In this document: one piece after another, positions 25,084 to 32,822 of the stretch | Layout: each line of letters opens with the position of its first letter | Numbering within the stretch: the stretch's first letter is position 1 | NCBI GenBank assembly: GCA_005879585.1 | Contig: VBKG01000341.1 | Location: forward strand, 1-36,600 | DNA from: Deltaproteobacteria bacterium | GTDB lineage: Bacteria; Desulfobacterota; Binatia; DP-6 | DNA length: 36,600 nt | Reading direction: 5' to 3' | The notes under the pieces: generated by a model | Database searches by the model: none | The model's input: only the letters and a program-made list of their open reading frames with translations | What the model was told of the DNA's origin: nothing | Made by a program: the position numbers and the translations under genes

Positions 25084-26325
25084 ATGGCACGCATGCGGAA
25101 GCGCAATCCCTTGGTCGTCGGGCTGGACGTTGGCACCTATAAGATCGGGGTGATCGTCGCCGAGCTCACCGAGAGTGGCGTCGAGATCACCGGCATCGGC
25201 ACGGCCGTCTCGCGCGGCCTCAAGAAAGGCGTCGTCGTCAACATCGACGCCACCGTGGAGTCGATCCGGCGCGCCGTCGACGAGGCCGAGCTGATGGCGG
25301 GCTGCGAGATCCGCAGCGTCACCGCGGGAGTCGCGGGGTGCCACCTGAAGGGCGTCAACATGCACGGCGTCGTCGCCGTGAAGAGCCGCGAGGTGGGGCC
25401 GGGCGACGTCGAGCGCGTGATCGACACGGCGCGCGCGATCCCGCTGCCTGCCGATCGCGAGGTGCTGCACGTCCTGCCCCAGGAGTTCATCGTCGACGAC
25501 CAGGACGGCATCAAGGAGCCCGTCGGCATGGCGGGCGTGCGGCTCGAGGCGCGCGTCCACATCGTGACCGGCTCGATCAGCACGGGACAGAACCTGGTGA
25601 AGTGCTGCAACCGCGCGGGCCTCCACGTGCGCGACGTGCTCGGCGGACCCCTCGCGGCGGCCGAGGCGGTCCTCACGCCCGAGGAGCGCGAGCTCGGGGT
25701 GGCGCTGGTCGACCTCGGGGCCGGCACGACGTCGGTCAGCGTCGTCCATGCCGGCGCGCTTCGTCACACGGCGGTGCTGCCGGTCGGCGGCGGTCACGTC
25801 ACCAACGACCTCGCGGCGGCGCTGCGCACGCCGTTCGGGGAGGCCGAGCGGCTGAAGCAGCGCCATGGGTCGGCGGTGGTGCAGACGGCGTCGGTGGAGC
25901 AGACGATCGAGGTCGCCGGCCTCGGTGGCCGGTCGCCGTATCTGCTCTCGCGCCGCGCGCTCGCCGACGTCATCGAGCCGCGCGCCGAGGAGATGCTGCT
26001 GCTCGTGAAACGCGAGATCGAGCGCGCGGGCTGCGACGGTCTCCTCACTTCGGGCGTCGTCCTGACCGGCGGCGGTGCGACGCTCGCGGGGCTCACCGAG
26101 CTCGCCGACCACGTGTTTCACGTTCCAGTGCGGCTCGGGGTGCCGCTTCATCTCACGGGTTTGGTTGACGCGGTAGCGAGTCCCATGTATTCGACCGCAG
26201 TAGGTCTCGTGCTGCACGGGCTGAGACAGCAGAGCTCGGGAGCGGCACGCAGCGGAGACGGCGTGCGCGGACAGATCGGGGTGGTGCGGCAGCGGATGGT
26301 CGAGTGGCTGCGCGAGTTCTTCTAA
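25084..26325 (+). CDS. ftsA: Cell division protein FtsA
   Basis: A 413-residue actin-like ATPase that tethers FtsZ to the inner membrane and recruits later division proteins. The phosphate-1 loop is '[18 protein letters not shown]', followed by '[20 protein letters not shown]' and the 1C domain region ('[20 protein letters not shown]', '[20 protein letters not shown]' followed by 'GMAG'). Phosphate-2 is '[16 protein letters not shown]', and the adenosine loop is '[18 protein letters not shown]'. The extreme C-terminus '[12 protein letters not shown]' is an amphipathic membrane-targeting helix. ATG 25084 follows the ftsQ stop by 5 bases with GAAAGG upstream. Confidence 0.96.
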   Translation: MARMRKRNPLVVGLDVGTYKIGVIVAELTESGVEITGIGTAVSRGLKKGVVVNIDATVESIRRAVDEAELMAGCEIRSVTAGVAGCHLKGVNMHGVVAVKSREVGPGDVERVIDTARAIPLPADREVLHVLPQEFIVDDQDGIKEPVGMAGVRLEARVHIVTGSISTGQNLVKCCNRAGLHVRDVLGGPLAAAEAVLTPEERELGVALVDLGAGTTSVSVVHAGALRHTAVLPVGGGHVTNDLAAALRTPFGEAERLKQRHGSAVVQTASVEQTIEVAGLGGRSPYLLSRRALADVIEPRAEEMLLLVKREIERAGCDGLLTSGVVLTGGGATLAGLTELADHVFHVPVRLGVPLHLTGLVDAVASPMYSTAVGLVLHGLRQQSSGAARSGDGVRGQIGVVRQRMVEWLREFF

Positions 26326-26328
26326 CGC

Positions 26329-26356
26329 CACGCGCGGGGCACAAAGGCACGCGCGG
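26329..26356 (+). repeat. Direct repeat in the ftsA-ftsZ spacer
   Basis: CACGCGCGG occurs at 26329-26337 and again at 26348-26356, 19 bp apart, in the 86-base gap before ftsZ. The copies sit 56-83 bases upstream of the ftsZ start. It may be a regulatory site; it is short and GC-rich, so chance is possible. Confidence 0.4.
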
Positions 26357-26411
26357 CAAAACGTCCGGAGCAGCGGGGACCGAGCCGGGTGGTGGAACAG
26401 GAGGGGCGGCG

Positions 26412-27590
26412 ATGATGGAGTTCGTCGATGCCGGCGAGGGGGCGCGGATCAAGGTGGTGGGAGTCGGCGGGGGTGGCGGCAACGCGGTGAACACGATGAT
26501 CTCGGCCGGATTGCCGGGCGTCGACTTCATCGCGGCCAACACCGACGCGCAGGCACTCCGCGCCAACCTTTCTCCCGTGAAGTTGCAGCTCGGCGAGCAG
26601 GCCACCCGCGGCCTCGGGGCCGGCGGCAACCCCGCGGTCGGCAAGCACGCCGCGGAGGAGGACGTCGAGCGGCTCCGCCAGCATCTCGCCGGAGCCGACA
26701 TGATCTTCATCACGGCCGGCATGGGCGGCGGGACGGGCACCGGGGCCGCGCCGGTCATCGCCCGGGTGGCGAAGGAGCTCGGCTCGCTCACCGTCGGGGT
26801 GGTGACCAAGCCCTTCATCTTCGAGGGCAAGCGCCGCATGAAGCAGGCCGACGACGGCATGCGGGAGCTCAAGGCGAACGTCGACACGCTGATCGCCATT
26901 CCCAATCAGCGCCTGCTCTCGGTCTCCGGCACCAAGTCCACGTTCGTCGAGAGCTTCAAGAAGGCTGATGACGTGCTCCTCCAGGCCGTGCGCGGCATCT
27001 CGGACCTGATAACGGTTCACGGACTCATCAACCTCGACTTCGCCGACGTGCGCACGATCATGTCCGAGATGGGCATGGCGATGATGGGCGCGGCGATCTC
27101 GCAGGGCGAGAATCGCGCCGTCGAGGCGGCCCAGAAGGCGATCTCGAGCCCGCTTCTCGAGGACGTGTCGATCCAGGGCGCGCGGGGCGTGCTCATCAAC
27201 ATCACCGGCGGCCCGGACCTCACGCTGCACGAGGTCAACGAAGCAGCGACGCTCATCCAGGAGGAGGCCGACGACGACGCCAACATCATCTTCGGTGCCG
27301 TCATCGACGAGTCGATGGGCGACGAGATGCGCATCACCGTGATTGCAACCGGCTTCGGCGAGCGCATCGAGCGGAGCACGGCGCGCGGCTCGGAGGCGCG
27401 GGGTGTGCATGCCGCCGGGCGGCCGGTTCGGCGCCACGGTCTCGTGAGCGACGACGAGCTCGACGTGCCCACGTGGCAGCGTCGCCGGAAGGACGGGCCC
27501 GCGGCGGACAGCGCGCGCGCCGCGGCGCCGCCGAGTGACGAGGGGGACGAGTTCGAAACGCCGACGTTCCTTCGTCGGGGCGCCGAGTAG
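26412..27590 (+). CDS. ftsZ: Cell division GTPase FtsZ
   Basis: A 392-residue tubulin homologue forming the Z ring. The N-terminal GTPase domain has '[18 protein letters not shown]' (13-30), '[11 protein letters not shown]', the tubulin signature '[20 protein letters not shown]' (104-123) and 'PNQRLL'. The T7 loop with catalytic aspartates is '[20 protein letters not shown]' (207-226). The C-terminal domain ends near 316. A linker of about 30 residues leads to two copies of the conserved tail peptide, '[11 protein letters not shown]' (348-358) and '[11 protein letters not shown]' (379-389). ATG 26412 has AGGAGG 7 bases upstream, the best ribosome-binding site in the cluster and consistent with the need for high FtsZ synthesis. 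Confidence 0.97.
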   Translation: MMEFVDAGEGARIKVVGVGGGGGNAVNTMISAGLPGVDFIAANTDAQALRANLSPVKLQLGEQATRGLGAGGNPAVGKHAAEEDVERLRQHLAGADMIFITAGMGGGTGTGAAPVIARVAKELGSLTVGVVTKPFIFEGKRRMKQADDGMRELKANVDTLIAIPNQRLLSVSGTKSTFVESFKKADDVLLQAVRGISDLITVHGLINLDFADVRTIMSEMGMAMMGAAISQGENRAVEAAQKAISSPLLEDVSIQGARGVLINITGGPDLTLHEVNEAATLIQEEADDDANIIFGAVIDESMGDEMRITVIATGFGERIERSTARGSEARGVHAAGRPVRRHGLVSDDELDVPTWQRRRKDGPAADSARAAAPPSDEGDEFETPTFLRRGAE

Positions 27591-27610
27591 AGCGGGTTCC
27601 GGGCGTCGGT

Positions 27611-27743
27611 TCGCGGGAGCGGGGACGCCGGCGCGCCTCGCGGTCCTCGCCGCACGCACGACTCGTATAAGTAGCGTCCCCCCGAAGCTGCGCGCTCGTG
27701 CGGCGGCTGCGGGCTCGGCTCGCCGGCGTCCCCGCTCCCGCGA
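27611..27743. repeat. 133-nt inverted-repeat element downstream of ftsZ
   Basis: A perfect 23-bp inverted repeat: 27611-27633 is the reverse complement of 27721-27743. Inside it a second perfect 9-bp inverted repeat pairs 27648-27656 (CGCCGCACG) with 27697-27705. A 40-nt apical part contains a TATAAG. The whole can fold as one long interrupted hairpin. No T-run follows on the plus strand and no clear target-site duplication flanks it. It could be a structured RNA, a transcript end stabiliser or a MITE/REP-like repeat. The remaining bases between ftsZ and the next gene (27591-27840) show no gene. Confidence 0.8.
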
Positions 27744-27840
27744 TGCGCGGCGCGGGCGCACCCTACTCGACGTCGCGGCCCCCCAGCTTTTCCCAGAAAT
27801 GAGGTTTCTCGTCGGCTTGAGGCCGTCTTGGGGCCGGGGT

Positions 27841-29580
27841 ATGCACCGTGAGTTGCCCCGGAACGTGCCACGAATGGACGAGCGCCGTCTCACGCGTTTG
27901 GCGGCGGAGCGGCGCCTCTTTGTGCCGGGGCCAAGCGGGGGCTTGTCGGTGTGCCTCGTGTACCCGAACACGTATCCGGTCGCGATGGCGAACCTCGGGT
28001 TCCAGGCGGTGTTCCGGATCTTGTCGGAGGATCCGCGGGTCGCTTGCGATCGGGCGTTTCTGCCGGACGGGGACGCGGCGGGATGGCCGCGGACGTTGCG
28101 GTCGTTCGAGCAGGAGCGGCCGGTGGGCGACTTCGACGTGGTGGCGTTCTCGATCTCGTTCGAGACGGACTACCTGAACGTGCTGCAGTGCCTTCGGCTC
28201 GCGGGTATTCCGTGGCGGAGCCGGCAGCGGGGGGCGCGGGCGCCGCTCGTCGTTGCGGGCGGGCCTGCCACGTTCCTCAATCCCGAGCCGCTCGCGGAGT
28301 TCGTCGATCTGTTCTTGATCGGCGAGGCGGAGGAGATGCTCGGGGAGTTCGTCGACCGCGTGCTCGCCAGGCCGCGTGGGCGCGAGGCCGTGCTCGAGCG
28401 GGCGGAGGAGGTGGCCGGGGCGTACCGGCCCGAGCGGCATCATCCGGTGTACGACGAGCGCGGCGACCTCGTGGGCGTTCGCTACGACGGGGCGGGCGAC
28501 CGCCGCGTCGTCCGCCGCTTCGTCGCCGATCTCGACCGGTTCGCGACCAACTCCGAGGTGCTCGCTCCCGAGGCGGTGTTCGGCGACATGTACCTGGTCG
28601 AGACGAGCCGCGGCTGCGAGTGGGGATGCCGGTTCTGCGCGGCGGGCTTCATGTACCGGCCGGTCCGCTACCGGAGCCTCCGGACGCTTCGCGACAGCGT
28701 CGCGCGGGGCCTCGAGGCGCGCAGCACGATCGGCCTCGTGGGAGCGGAGATGGCGAGCCTGCCCGGCGTGTCGGCGCTCTGTCAGGACATCGCCGCCGCG
28801 GGCGGCCGCCCCTCGCCGTCGTCGCTCAAGGCCGACGTGATCACGCCGGCGCTCGCCGCCGCCCTCGGCCGCGGCGGGAACCGGTCGGTCACCGTCGCGC
28901 CGGAGGCCGGCTCGGAGCGCATGCGCCGGGTGATCAACAAGAACCTGACCGAGCCCGAGATCCTGCGCGCGGCGGAATGGCTCGTCGGCGCGGGCGTCGA
29001 GAGTCTCAAGCTCTACTTCATGGTCGGGCTCCCCACCGAGACCGCGGCCGACGTCGCCGGCATCGTCGCGCTCACGGCTAGCGTGCGCGCGCGGCTCGCG
29101 GGCGCGCGCGTGGGCCGCGTCCTCGTGTCGATCAACCCCTTCGTCCCGAAGCCGTGGACGCCGTTCCAGTGGGATCCGATGGAGGCGATTCCGCCGCTCC
29201 GGGCGAAGCTCGCCGCGCTCGGGCGCGAGCTCGCCGCGCTCGGCGGCGTCGACGTGGAGATCGAGAGCCCGCGCGAGGCGTATCTCCAGACGCTGCTCTC
29301 CCGCGGCGACCGGCGCATCGCGCCGATCCTCGAGCTCCTCGCGGCCGAGCCCGACGCCTGGTGGACGACGCTCCGGCGGCTGCGCGGCGGACGCGGCGAG
29401 ACCGTCGATCCGGATCGCTTCGTCCATCGCGCCTATCCGCTCGACGCGGTGCTGCCGTGGGACTTCATCGACCACTCGGTCGATAAGCGGTACCTCGTTG
29501 CCGAGCGGCGAAAGGCGGTTGCGGAGATCGAGACGCCGCCCTGCGACACCGCCACCTGCCATACCTGCGGCAGCTGCTGA
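27841..29580 (+). CDS. B12-binding-like radical SAM protein (TIGR03960-like)
   Basis: A protein of about 579 residues. The N-terminal region resembles a B12-binding fold ('VCLVYPNTYPVAMANLGFQA', 'DVVAFSISFETDYLNVLQCL', 'VVAGGPATFLNPEPLAEFVD'). The radical SAM domain has the cluster motif C259-x3-C263-x2-C266 ('SRGCEWGCRFCAAGFMYRP'), and later 'TVAPEAGSERMRRVINKNLT' and 'ESLKLYFMVGLPTE'. The C-terminus ends with four cysteines in C-x4-C-x2-C-x2-C. This family is common near dcw or ribosomal genes in deltaproteobacteria, with no proven reaction that I know of. The start is uncertain: ATG 27841 is given, but ATG 27799 and ATG 27874 are in frame and none has a good ribosome-binding site. Confidence 0.8.
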   Translation: MHRELPRNVPRMDERRLTRLAAERRLFVPGPSGGLSVCLVYPNTYPVAMANLGFQAVFRILSEDPRVACDRAFLPDGDAAGWPRTLRSFEQERPVGDFDVVAFSISFETDYLNVLQCLRLAGIPWRSRQRGARAPLVVAGGPATFLNPEPLAEFVDLFLIGEAEEMLGEFVDRVLARPRGREAVLERAEEVAGAYRPERHHPVYDERGDLVGVRYDGAGDRRVVRRFVADLDRFATNSEVLAPEAVFGDMYLVETSRGCEWGCRFCAAGFMYRPVRYRSLRTLRDSVARGLEARSTIGLVGAEMASLPGVSALCQDIAAAGGRPSPSSLKADVITPALAAALGRGGNRSVTVAPEAGSERMRRVINKNLTEPEILRAAEWLVGAGVESLKLYFMVGLPTETAADVAGIVALTASVRARLAGARVGRVLVSINPFVPKPWTPFQWDPMEAIPPLRAKLAALGRELAALGGVDVEIESPREAYLQTLLSRGDRRIAPILELLAAEPDAWWTTLRRLRGGRGETVDPDRFVHRAYPLDAVLPWDFIDHSVDKRYLVAERRKAVAEIETPPCDTATCHTCGSC

Positions 29581-29586
29581 GGCAAC

Positions 29587-29997
29587 GTGGTCGTCGGGCT
29601 CGGGGTCGACGTCTGCGACATCGCGCGCATCCGGCGCGCCCTCGAGCGACCGACGGGCGAGCGCTTCAAGGCCCGCATCTTCACACCGGGGGAGCGGGCT
29701 TACTGCGAGCAGCGGCGCCGCGGTCGTTTCGCGAGCTACGCCGCGCGCTTCGCGGCCAAGGAGGCTGCGATGAAGGCCCTCGGCACCGGCTGGGCCGACG
29801 GCATCCGCTGGCAAGACGTCGAGGTGGTCCGTCCGCCGAATGGCCCGCCCGCCCTCGTGCTGCATGGACGTGCGGCGGCCATCGCACGGCGCCGTGGCAT
29901 CCGCCGCTGGCTCCTGGCACTCAGCCACGGCGACGCGAGCGCGGTCGCCTCCGTGATCGCCGAGGACACCGCGACCGGACGGCGACGGGCGCGCTGA
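29587..29997 (+). CDS. acpS: Holo-[acyl-carrier-protein] synthase AcpS
   Basis: A 136-residue phosphopantetheinyl transferase that activates acyl carrier protein with the 4'-phosphopantetheine of CoA. Metal-binding D8 lies in 'GLGVDVCDIARIRRAL', and K58-E59 in 'ARFAAKEAAMKALGTGWADG' are the other catalytic residues. 'IFTPGERAYC' is the usual linker, and 'LALSHGDASAVASVIAE' is the C-terminal block. GTG 29587 follows the radical SAM stop by 6 bases, with GAGG overlapping that stop, so the two are one transcription unit. Length is normal for AcpS. Confidence 0.95.
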   Translation: MVVGLGVDVCDIARIRRALERPTGERFKARIFTPGERAYCEQRRRGRFASYAARFAAKEAAMKALGTGWADGIRWQDVEVVRPPNGPPALVLHGRAAAIARRRGIRRWLLALSHGDASAVASVIAEDTATGRRRAR

Positions 29998-30004
29998 GCC
30001 GCGC

Positions 30005-30265
30005 TCAGGGCAACCGGGCCGGCGCGGGCGTTGCGCCGTCACGGCGCGGCAGCAGGATGAGGATCGTCACCGCCCAGAGCCCGGCGACCAGACCGAGCAC
30101 CGTCCAGAGGCCCTTCGGATAGCCGTTGTTGTGCGCGACGAGCCGGCACATGATCGCATCGCAGACGTGCAGGACGATCGCGGTCCCCGCGAGCGTGCCG
30201 AAGTCGAGGTCGGGCGCGACGAATCGGAGAGCCGTCCAGTAGGAAAGGAAGACGGCCGCCGTCAT
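30005..30265 (-). CDS. Small two-helix membrane protein, hypothetical
   Basis: An 86-residue protein with two probable transmembrane helices ('LAGTAIVLHVCDAIMCRLVA' and 'GLWTVLGLVAGLWAVTILIL') joined by a polar turn 'HNNGYPKG', then a basic Pro-rich tail. I do not recognise a named family. The start ATG at 30265 has a strong ribosome-binding site (AGGAGGG about 4 bases upstream), which supports it as real. It converges with acpS (7 bases between stops) and is divergent from the phasin-like gene, sharing a roughly 90-base intergenic region with it. Confidence 0.7.
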   Translation of the reverse strand: MTAAVFLSYWTALRFVAPDLDFGTLAGTAIVLHVCDAIMCRLVAHNNGYPKGLWTVLGLVAGLWAVTILILLPRRDGATPAPARLP

Positions 30266-30289
30266 GCGCCCTCCTTCCGGCGGGCATCT

Positions 30290-30317
30290 TTGATTTTGGA
30301 GAGCCCGTCTCTATACT
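30290..30317 (+). promoter_or_regulatory. Sigma70-type promoter of the phasin-like gene
   Basis: TTGATT (30290-30295), a 16-base spacer, then TATACT (30312-30317, five of six consensus bases). A start near 30324 gives a leader of about 35 bases containing GGAG before the GTG start. The surroundings are AT-rich compared with the genome. Confidence 0.6.
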
Positions 30318-30358
30318 CCGACGCCTCGCATCCGCTCGCTTCGCATCGTGGAGATACC

Positions 30359-30691
30359 GTGATCAGCCGACTGTGTAGCCTCGGCGGGGAAGCGCTCGGC
30401 ACGCTCGCCGCGAGCCTGTTCGCGAGCCCGCGCTTCGCGGACGCCTTCGGGCGCGCCGTGCAGGCGGCGCTCGATGCGAAGGGGCGCATCGACCGGAACG
30501 TCCAGACGGTACTCGGTCTGATGAACCTGCCGTCGCGCGCCGACCTGGCGCGGATCGCCACCAAGCTCGAGGCGGTGCAGGGAAGCCTGGTCAACCTGAA
30601 CCTCAAGGTCGACCGGCTGCTCGCCGTGAGCAAGCCGCGTCGGCGGACGAGCCGGAAGTCCGCCGCGGCCAGCCAGGACGCGCACGAGTAG
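30359..30691 (+). CDS. Small phasin/PhaE-like coiled-coil protein
   Basis: A 110-residue protein starting at GTG 30359 with GGAG 5 bases upstream. The first half is amphipathic ('LGTLAASLFASPRFADAFGR', 'AVQAALDAKGRIDRNVQTVL'). Then comes 'GLMNLPSRADLARIATKLEA', a pattern seen in phasins and PhaE-type proteins (short NLPSRAD hinge followed by a coiled coil), and a heptad-like 'SLVNLNLKVDRLLAV'. The tail is basic ('KPRRRTSRKSAAA'), as in granule proteins that also touch DNA. A role at polyhydroxyalkanoate or lipid granule surfaces is an inference from this pattern; no PHA synthase is visible. The gene ends 6 bases from the convergent ATPase gene. Confidence 0.55.
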   Translation: MISRLCSLGGEALGTLAASLFASPRFADAFGRAVQAALDAKGRIDRNVQTVLGLMNLPSRADLARIATKLEAVQGSLVNLNLKVDRLLAVSKPRRRTSRKSAAASQDAHE

Positions 30692-30697
30692 CGTCGG

Positions 30698-31831
30698 TCA
30701 TCCGCCCAGCCGGCCGACGGACGGCGAGCCGGTCGCGGCCGGCGGGAAGAGGTGTCGCGCGATCGTGGTGACGTCGTCGAGGCCGCCGAGGTCGCCGGCG
30801 AGGAGCGGCACTTCGGCGACGACCGGCGCCCCGGCGCGCGCGACCAGCGGGGCGAGCACGGCCTCCTGACGTGCGGCGAGCGCCGCGAGCTCGCCATGCG
30901 CGCGCCGGAGGCGCACCATGAGTGGCGCCGCGAGGCCGTCGGGCAGCGGGCCGGCGGGCGCGAGCAGGGCGCGCGGCAGCATTCGGTTCACGATGATGCC
31001 GCCGACCGGCAACCGGAGGCCGGCGAGCGCCTGTGCGAGCCGCGCATTCTCTTCGACGAGCCGGGGCTCGGGCGCGGTGACGAGCACGAGGGCCGTGTCC
31101 GCGGCGTGCAGGAGCGCGTCAGCGGCTGCCACCCGCGCACGCAACGCACCCGTCAGCCCTTCGATGGCGCGGACGAAGTCCCCGACCTCGCGCACCAGCT
31201 CGAGGCCGGTGAAGCGCTCGAGGCCACGCAGCACGGCGCTCAGCACGTAGTGCGCGACGCGCGACCCGGCGCCGGGCAGGATGACCGTCGGATCCTTCAG
31301 GATCGCGAACGCCCGCGAATCGAGCAGCGCGAGCAACCGGCGTGGCGCGTCGAGGAAGTCGACCACGTGTCGCGCGGGCGGCGTGTCGACGACGAGCAGG
31401 TCGTATCCCCCATCCTGCGCGAGCCGGAAGACGGTCTCGACCGCGGTGTACTCGGCGGTACCCGCGAGCGTGCCGGAGAGATTCTGGTAGAGCCGGTTCT
31501 CGAGCACGGCGCGCGCCTGCTCGGGCGTCGCCGCGAGCCCCCGCACGACCTCGTCGAAGGTGCGCCGCACGTCGAGGAGGACGGCGTCGAGATGAATCCC
31601 AGCACCGAGGGGAACGCGCCGCGGGCGAGCGTCGAGCGTCCCGAGACCGAGCGCGTCCTTCAGGCGCGGTGCCGGATCGACGGTCAGCACGGCGGTGCGG
31701 CGGCCGCGCCGGGCCGCACCCACGGCGAGCGCGGCCGCCGTCGTCGTCTTTCCGACGCCGCCGCTACCGACGCAGAAGAGGATGCGCCGCCCCTCGAGCA
31801 ACCCCTCGAGTGTCGTCATCGCCCGGGTCAC
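30698..31831 (-). CDS. ArsA/Get3-like ATPase, subunit B type (no signature lysine)
   Basis: A 377-residue SIMIBI-class P-loop ATPase of the ArsA/Get3 family. Its Walker A is 'CVGSGGVGKTTTAAALA', with S23 where ArsA and Get3 have the signature lysine that reaches across the dimer. It keeps a 'TVDPAPRLKDALGLG' segment corresponding to the switch I DPA motif, and the switch II 'LVVDTPPARHVVDFLDAP'. No arsenite-binding Cys cluster is obvious, and no arsenic gene is near, so anion transport is unlikely. GTG 31831 overlaps the stop of the upstream ATPase gene (GTGA), so the two are translated together and probably form a heterodimer. It resembles the second protein of the paired Get3-like ATPases known in mycobacteria. 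Confidence 0.85.
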   Translation of the reverse strand: MTRAMTTLEGLLEGRRILFCVGSGGVGKTTTAAALAVGAARRGRRTAVLTVDPAPRLKDALGLGTLDARPRRVPLGAGIHLDAVLLDVRRTFDEVVRGLAATPEQARAVLENRLYQNLSGTLAGTAEYTAVETVFRLAQDGGYDLLVVDTPPARHVVDFLDAPRRLLALLDSRAFAILKDPTVILPGAGSRVAHYVLSAVLRGLERFTGLELVREVGDFVRAIEGLTGALRARVAAADALLHAADTALVLVTAPEPRLVEENARLAQALAGLRLPVGGIIVNRMLPRALLAPAGPLPDGLAAPLMVRLRRAHGELAALAARQEAVLAPLVARAGAPVVAEVPLLAGDLGGLDDVTTIARHLFPPAATGSPSVGRLGG

Positions 31832-32763
31832 GCCGCCCGCGTCGCGGCGGCCGCGAGATCCGACGCGAGCCGCGCCACGCCGCCGGCCGCCTCCGGTCCC
31901 GCGAACAGAAACGGGAGCCGGATGACCGGCGTCCGCAGCGCGCGCCGCAGCGTCGCGACCTGCGCGAGGGCACGGCGGCGATGCTCGACCTGATGGCGGG
32001 CGGCGAGCACCCAGGGATGGCCCGCGGCGGCCCCTTCCAGCCGCGCGAGGGCAGCCTCATCGTCGGGGCCGAAGCGCCGCGGTGGCAGTGCGTTCACGAT
32101 CGGTGGCGCGACGGGCAGCCCGAGGCGTCCGACGAGCTCGCCGTGCAGCTCGATCGTCTCGCGCACGGCGAGCTCCTCCGGCGTCGTGACGAGGCAGACG
32201 AGCGTCCGCGTCGCATCGCCGAGGAGCTCGTCGACGCGTCGGAGCACCTGCGCAACCGGTCCGATCCGCGCGAACGTCCCGAGGGTCCGCGGGGCGGCGA
32301 GGAGCGGCAGGGAGTGGCCGGATGCCGGGGCGTCGACGAGCACGACGTCGTAGGCGCGCCGTCCGAGGTGACGCTCCTCCACCCAGCCGAGCAGCCGGTG
32401 CAGCACCAGGAACTCCGGCAACCCCGGCGCGGCCGCGGCGAGGACCTGGAACGACGTGCTCTCCAGCAACCGTCGCGCGAACATGCCGAAGCGGAAGACG
32501 CCGTGCACGAAGTCGGCGAGCGCGTCGTCGGGCTCGAGCGTCGCCGCCTGGAGGCGCGGCGCCACGAGCCTCGGGGTCGCTTTCAACCCATCGAACCCGA
32601 GCAGCGGCCCGAGGCCGCCGTGTGCCACCTCGACCGCGAGCACGCGTCGGCCCGCACCCGCGAGGGCGCGCGCGAGCGCGGCCGTCACGGCGCTCTTTCC
32701 GACGCCACCCTTTCCCGTGACGATGACCAGGCGCTGGGCGGCGAGCGGAAGCCGGGCCGGCAC
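31828..32763 (-). CDS. ArsA/Get3-like ATPase, subunit A type (with signature lysine)
   Basis: A 311-residue member of the same family. Walker A 'VTGKGGVGKSAVTAALARAL' includes the signature lysine (K18). At the position of the DPA switch I motif it has 'AVEVAHGGLGPLLGF', without the usual Asp-Pro. Switch II is 'VVLVDAPASGHSLPLLAAPR'. Start choice: GTG 32763 lies 6 bases after a -10 box whose -35 TTGACA contains the alternative TTG start (32799). A start inside its own -35 is implausible, so the shorter form is given. It is the first gene of the minus-strand operon and is divergent from the acyltransferase-glpK-hydrolase operon. Confidence 0.85.
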   Translation of the reverse strand: MPARLPLAAQRLVIVTGKGGVGKSAVTAALARALAGAGRRVLAVEVAHGGLGPLLGFDGLKATPRLVAPRLQAATLEPDDALADFVHGVFRFGMFARRLLESTSFQVLAAAAPGLPEFLVLHRLLGWVEERHLGRRAYDVVLVDAPASGHSLPLLAAPRTLGTFARIGPVAQVLRRVDELLGDATRTLVCLVTTPEELAVRETIELHGELVGRLGLPVAPPIVNALPPRRFGPDDEAALARLEGAAAGHPWVLAARHQVEHRRRALAQVATLRRALRTPVIRLPFLFAGPEAAGGVARLASDLAAAATRAA

Positions 32764-32769
32764 GGGAGG

Positions 32770-32799
32770 GTCATAGCTGCGGGTCGCGCGAACTGTCAA
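32770..32799 (-). promoter_or_regulatory. Promoter of the ATPase pair, probably leaderless
   Basis: On the minus strand: TTGACA (32799-32794, perfect -35), an 18-base spacer and TATGAC (32775-32770). Six bases follow and then GTG at 32763, so transcription should begin at or next to the start codon. Confidence 0.6.
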
Positions 32800-32822
32800 T
32801 TTGCAAGCCGCGCAATTTGACA
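32794..32822. promoter_or_regulatory. Palindromic operator-like site between divergent promoters
   Basis: TGTCAATTTGC (32794-32804) and GCAATTTGACA (32812-32822) form an inverted repeat with 10 of 11 positions paired and a 7-base centre. Both -35 boxes are part of it. CAATTTG also occurs as a direct repeat (32797-32803 and 32813-32819, 16 bp apart). This AT-rich patch stands out in GC-rich DNA and suggests a shared regulator of both operons. Confidence 0.5.

Noticed and set aside
29994-30008. CTGAGC-CGC-GCTCAG hairpin covering the stops of acpS and the small membrane protein gene
   Set aside because: A 6-bp stem without a T-run on either strand. Part of the symmetry simply comes from two facing TGA stops, so I do not call it a terminator.
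27763-30042. A 759-codon minus-strand frame opposite the radical SAM and acpS genes
   Set aside because: Same shadow effect. The sense strand has catalytic motifs and the antisense translation has none.
30698-32763. Arsenite efflux ATPase function for the ArsA-like pair
   Set aside because: No arsB, arsC, arsR or arsD nearby, no evident metalloid-binding cysteine set, and the motif split between the two proteins fits Get3-like heterodimers better.
32764-32799. TTG 32799 as the start of the first ATPase gene
   Set aside because: That TTG is the beginning of the perfect -35 box TTGACA. GTG 32763 fits the promoter geometry and begins just before the P-loop strand.
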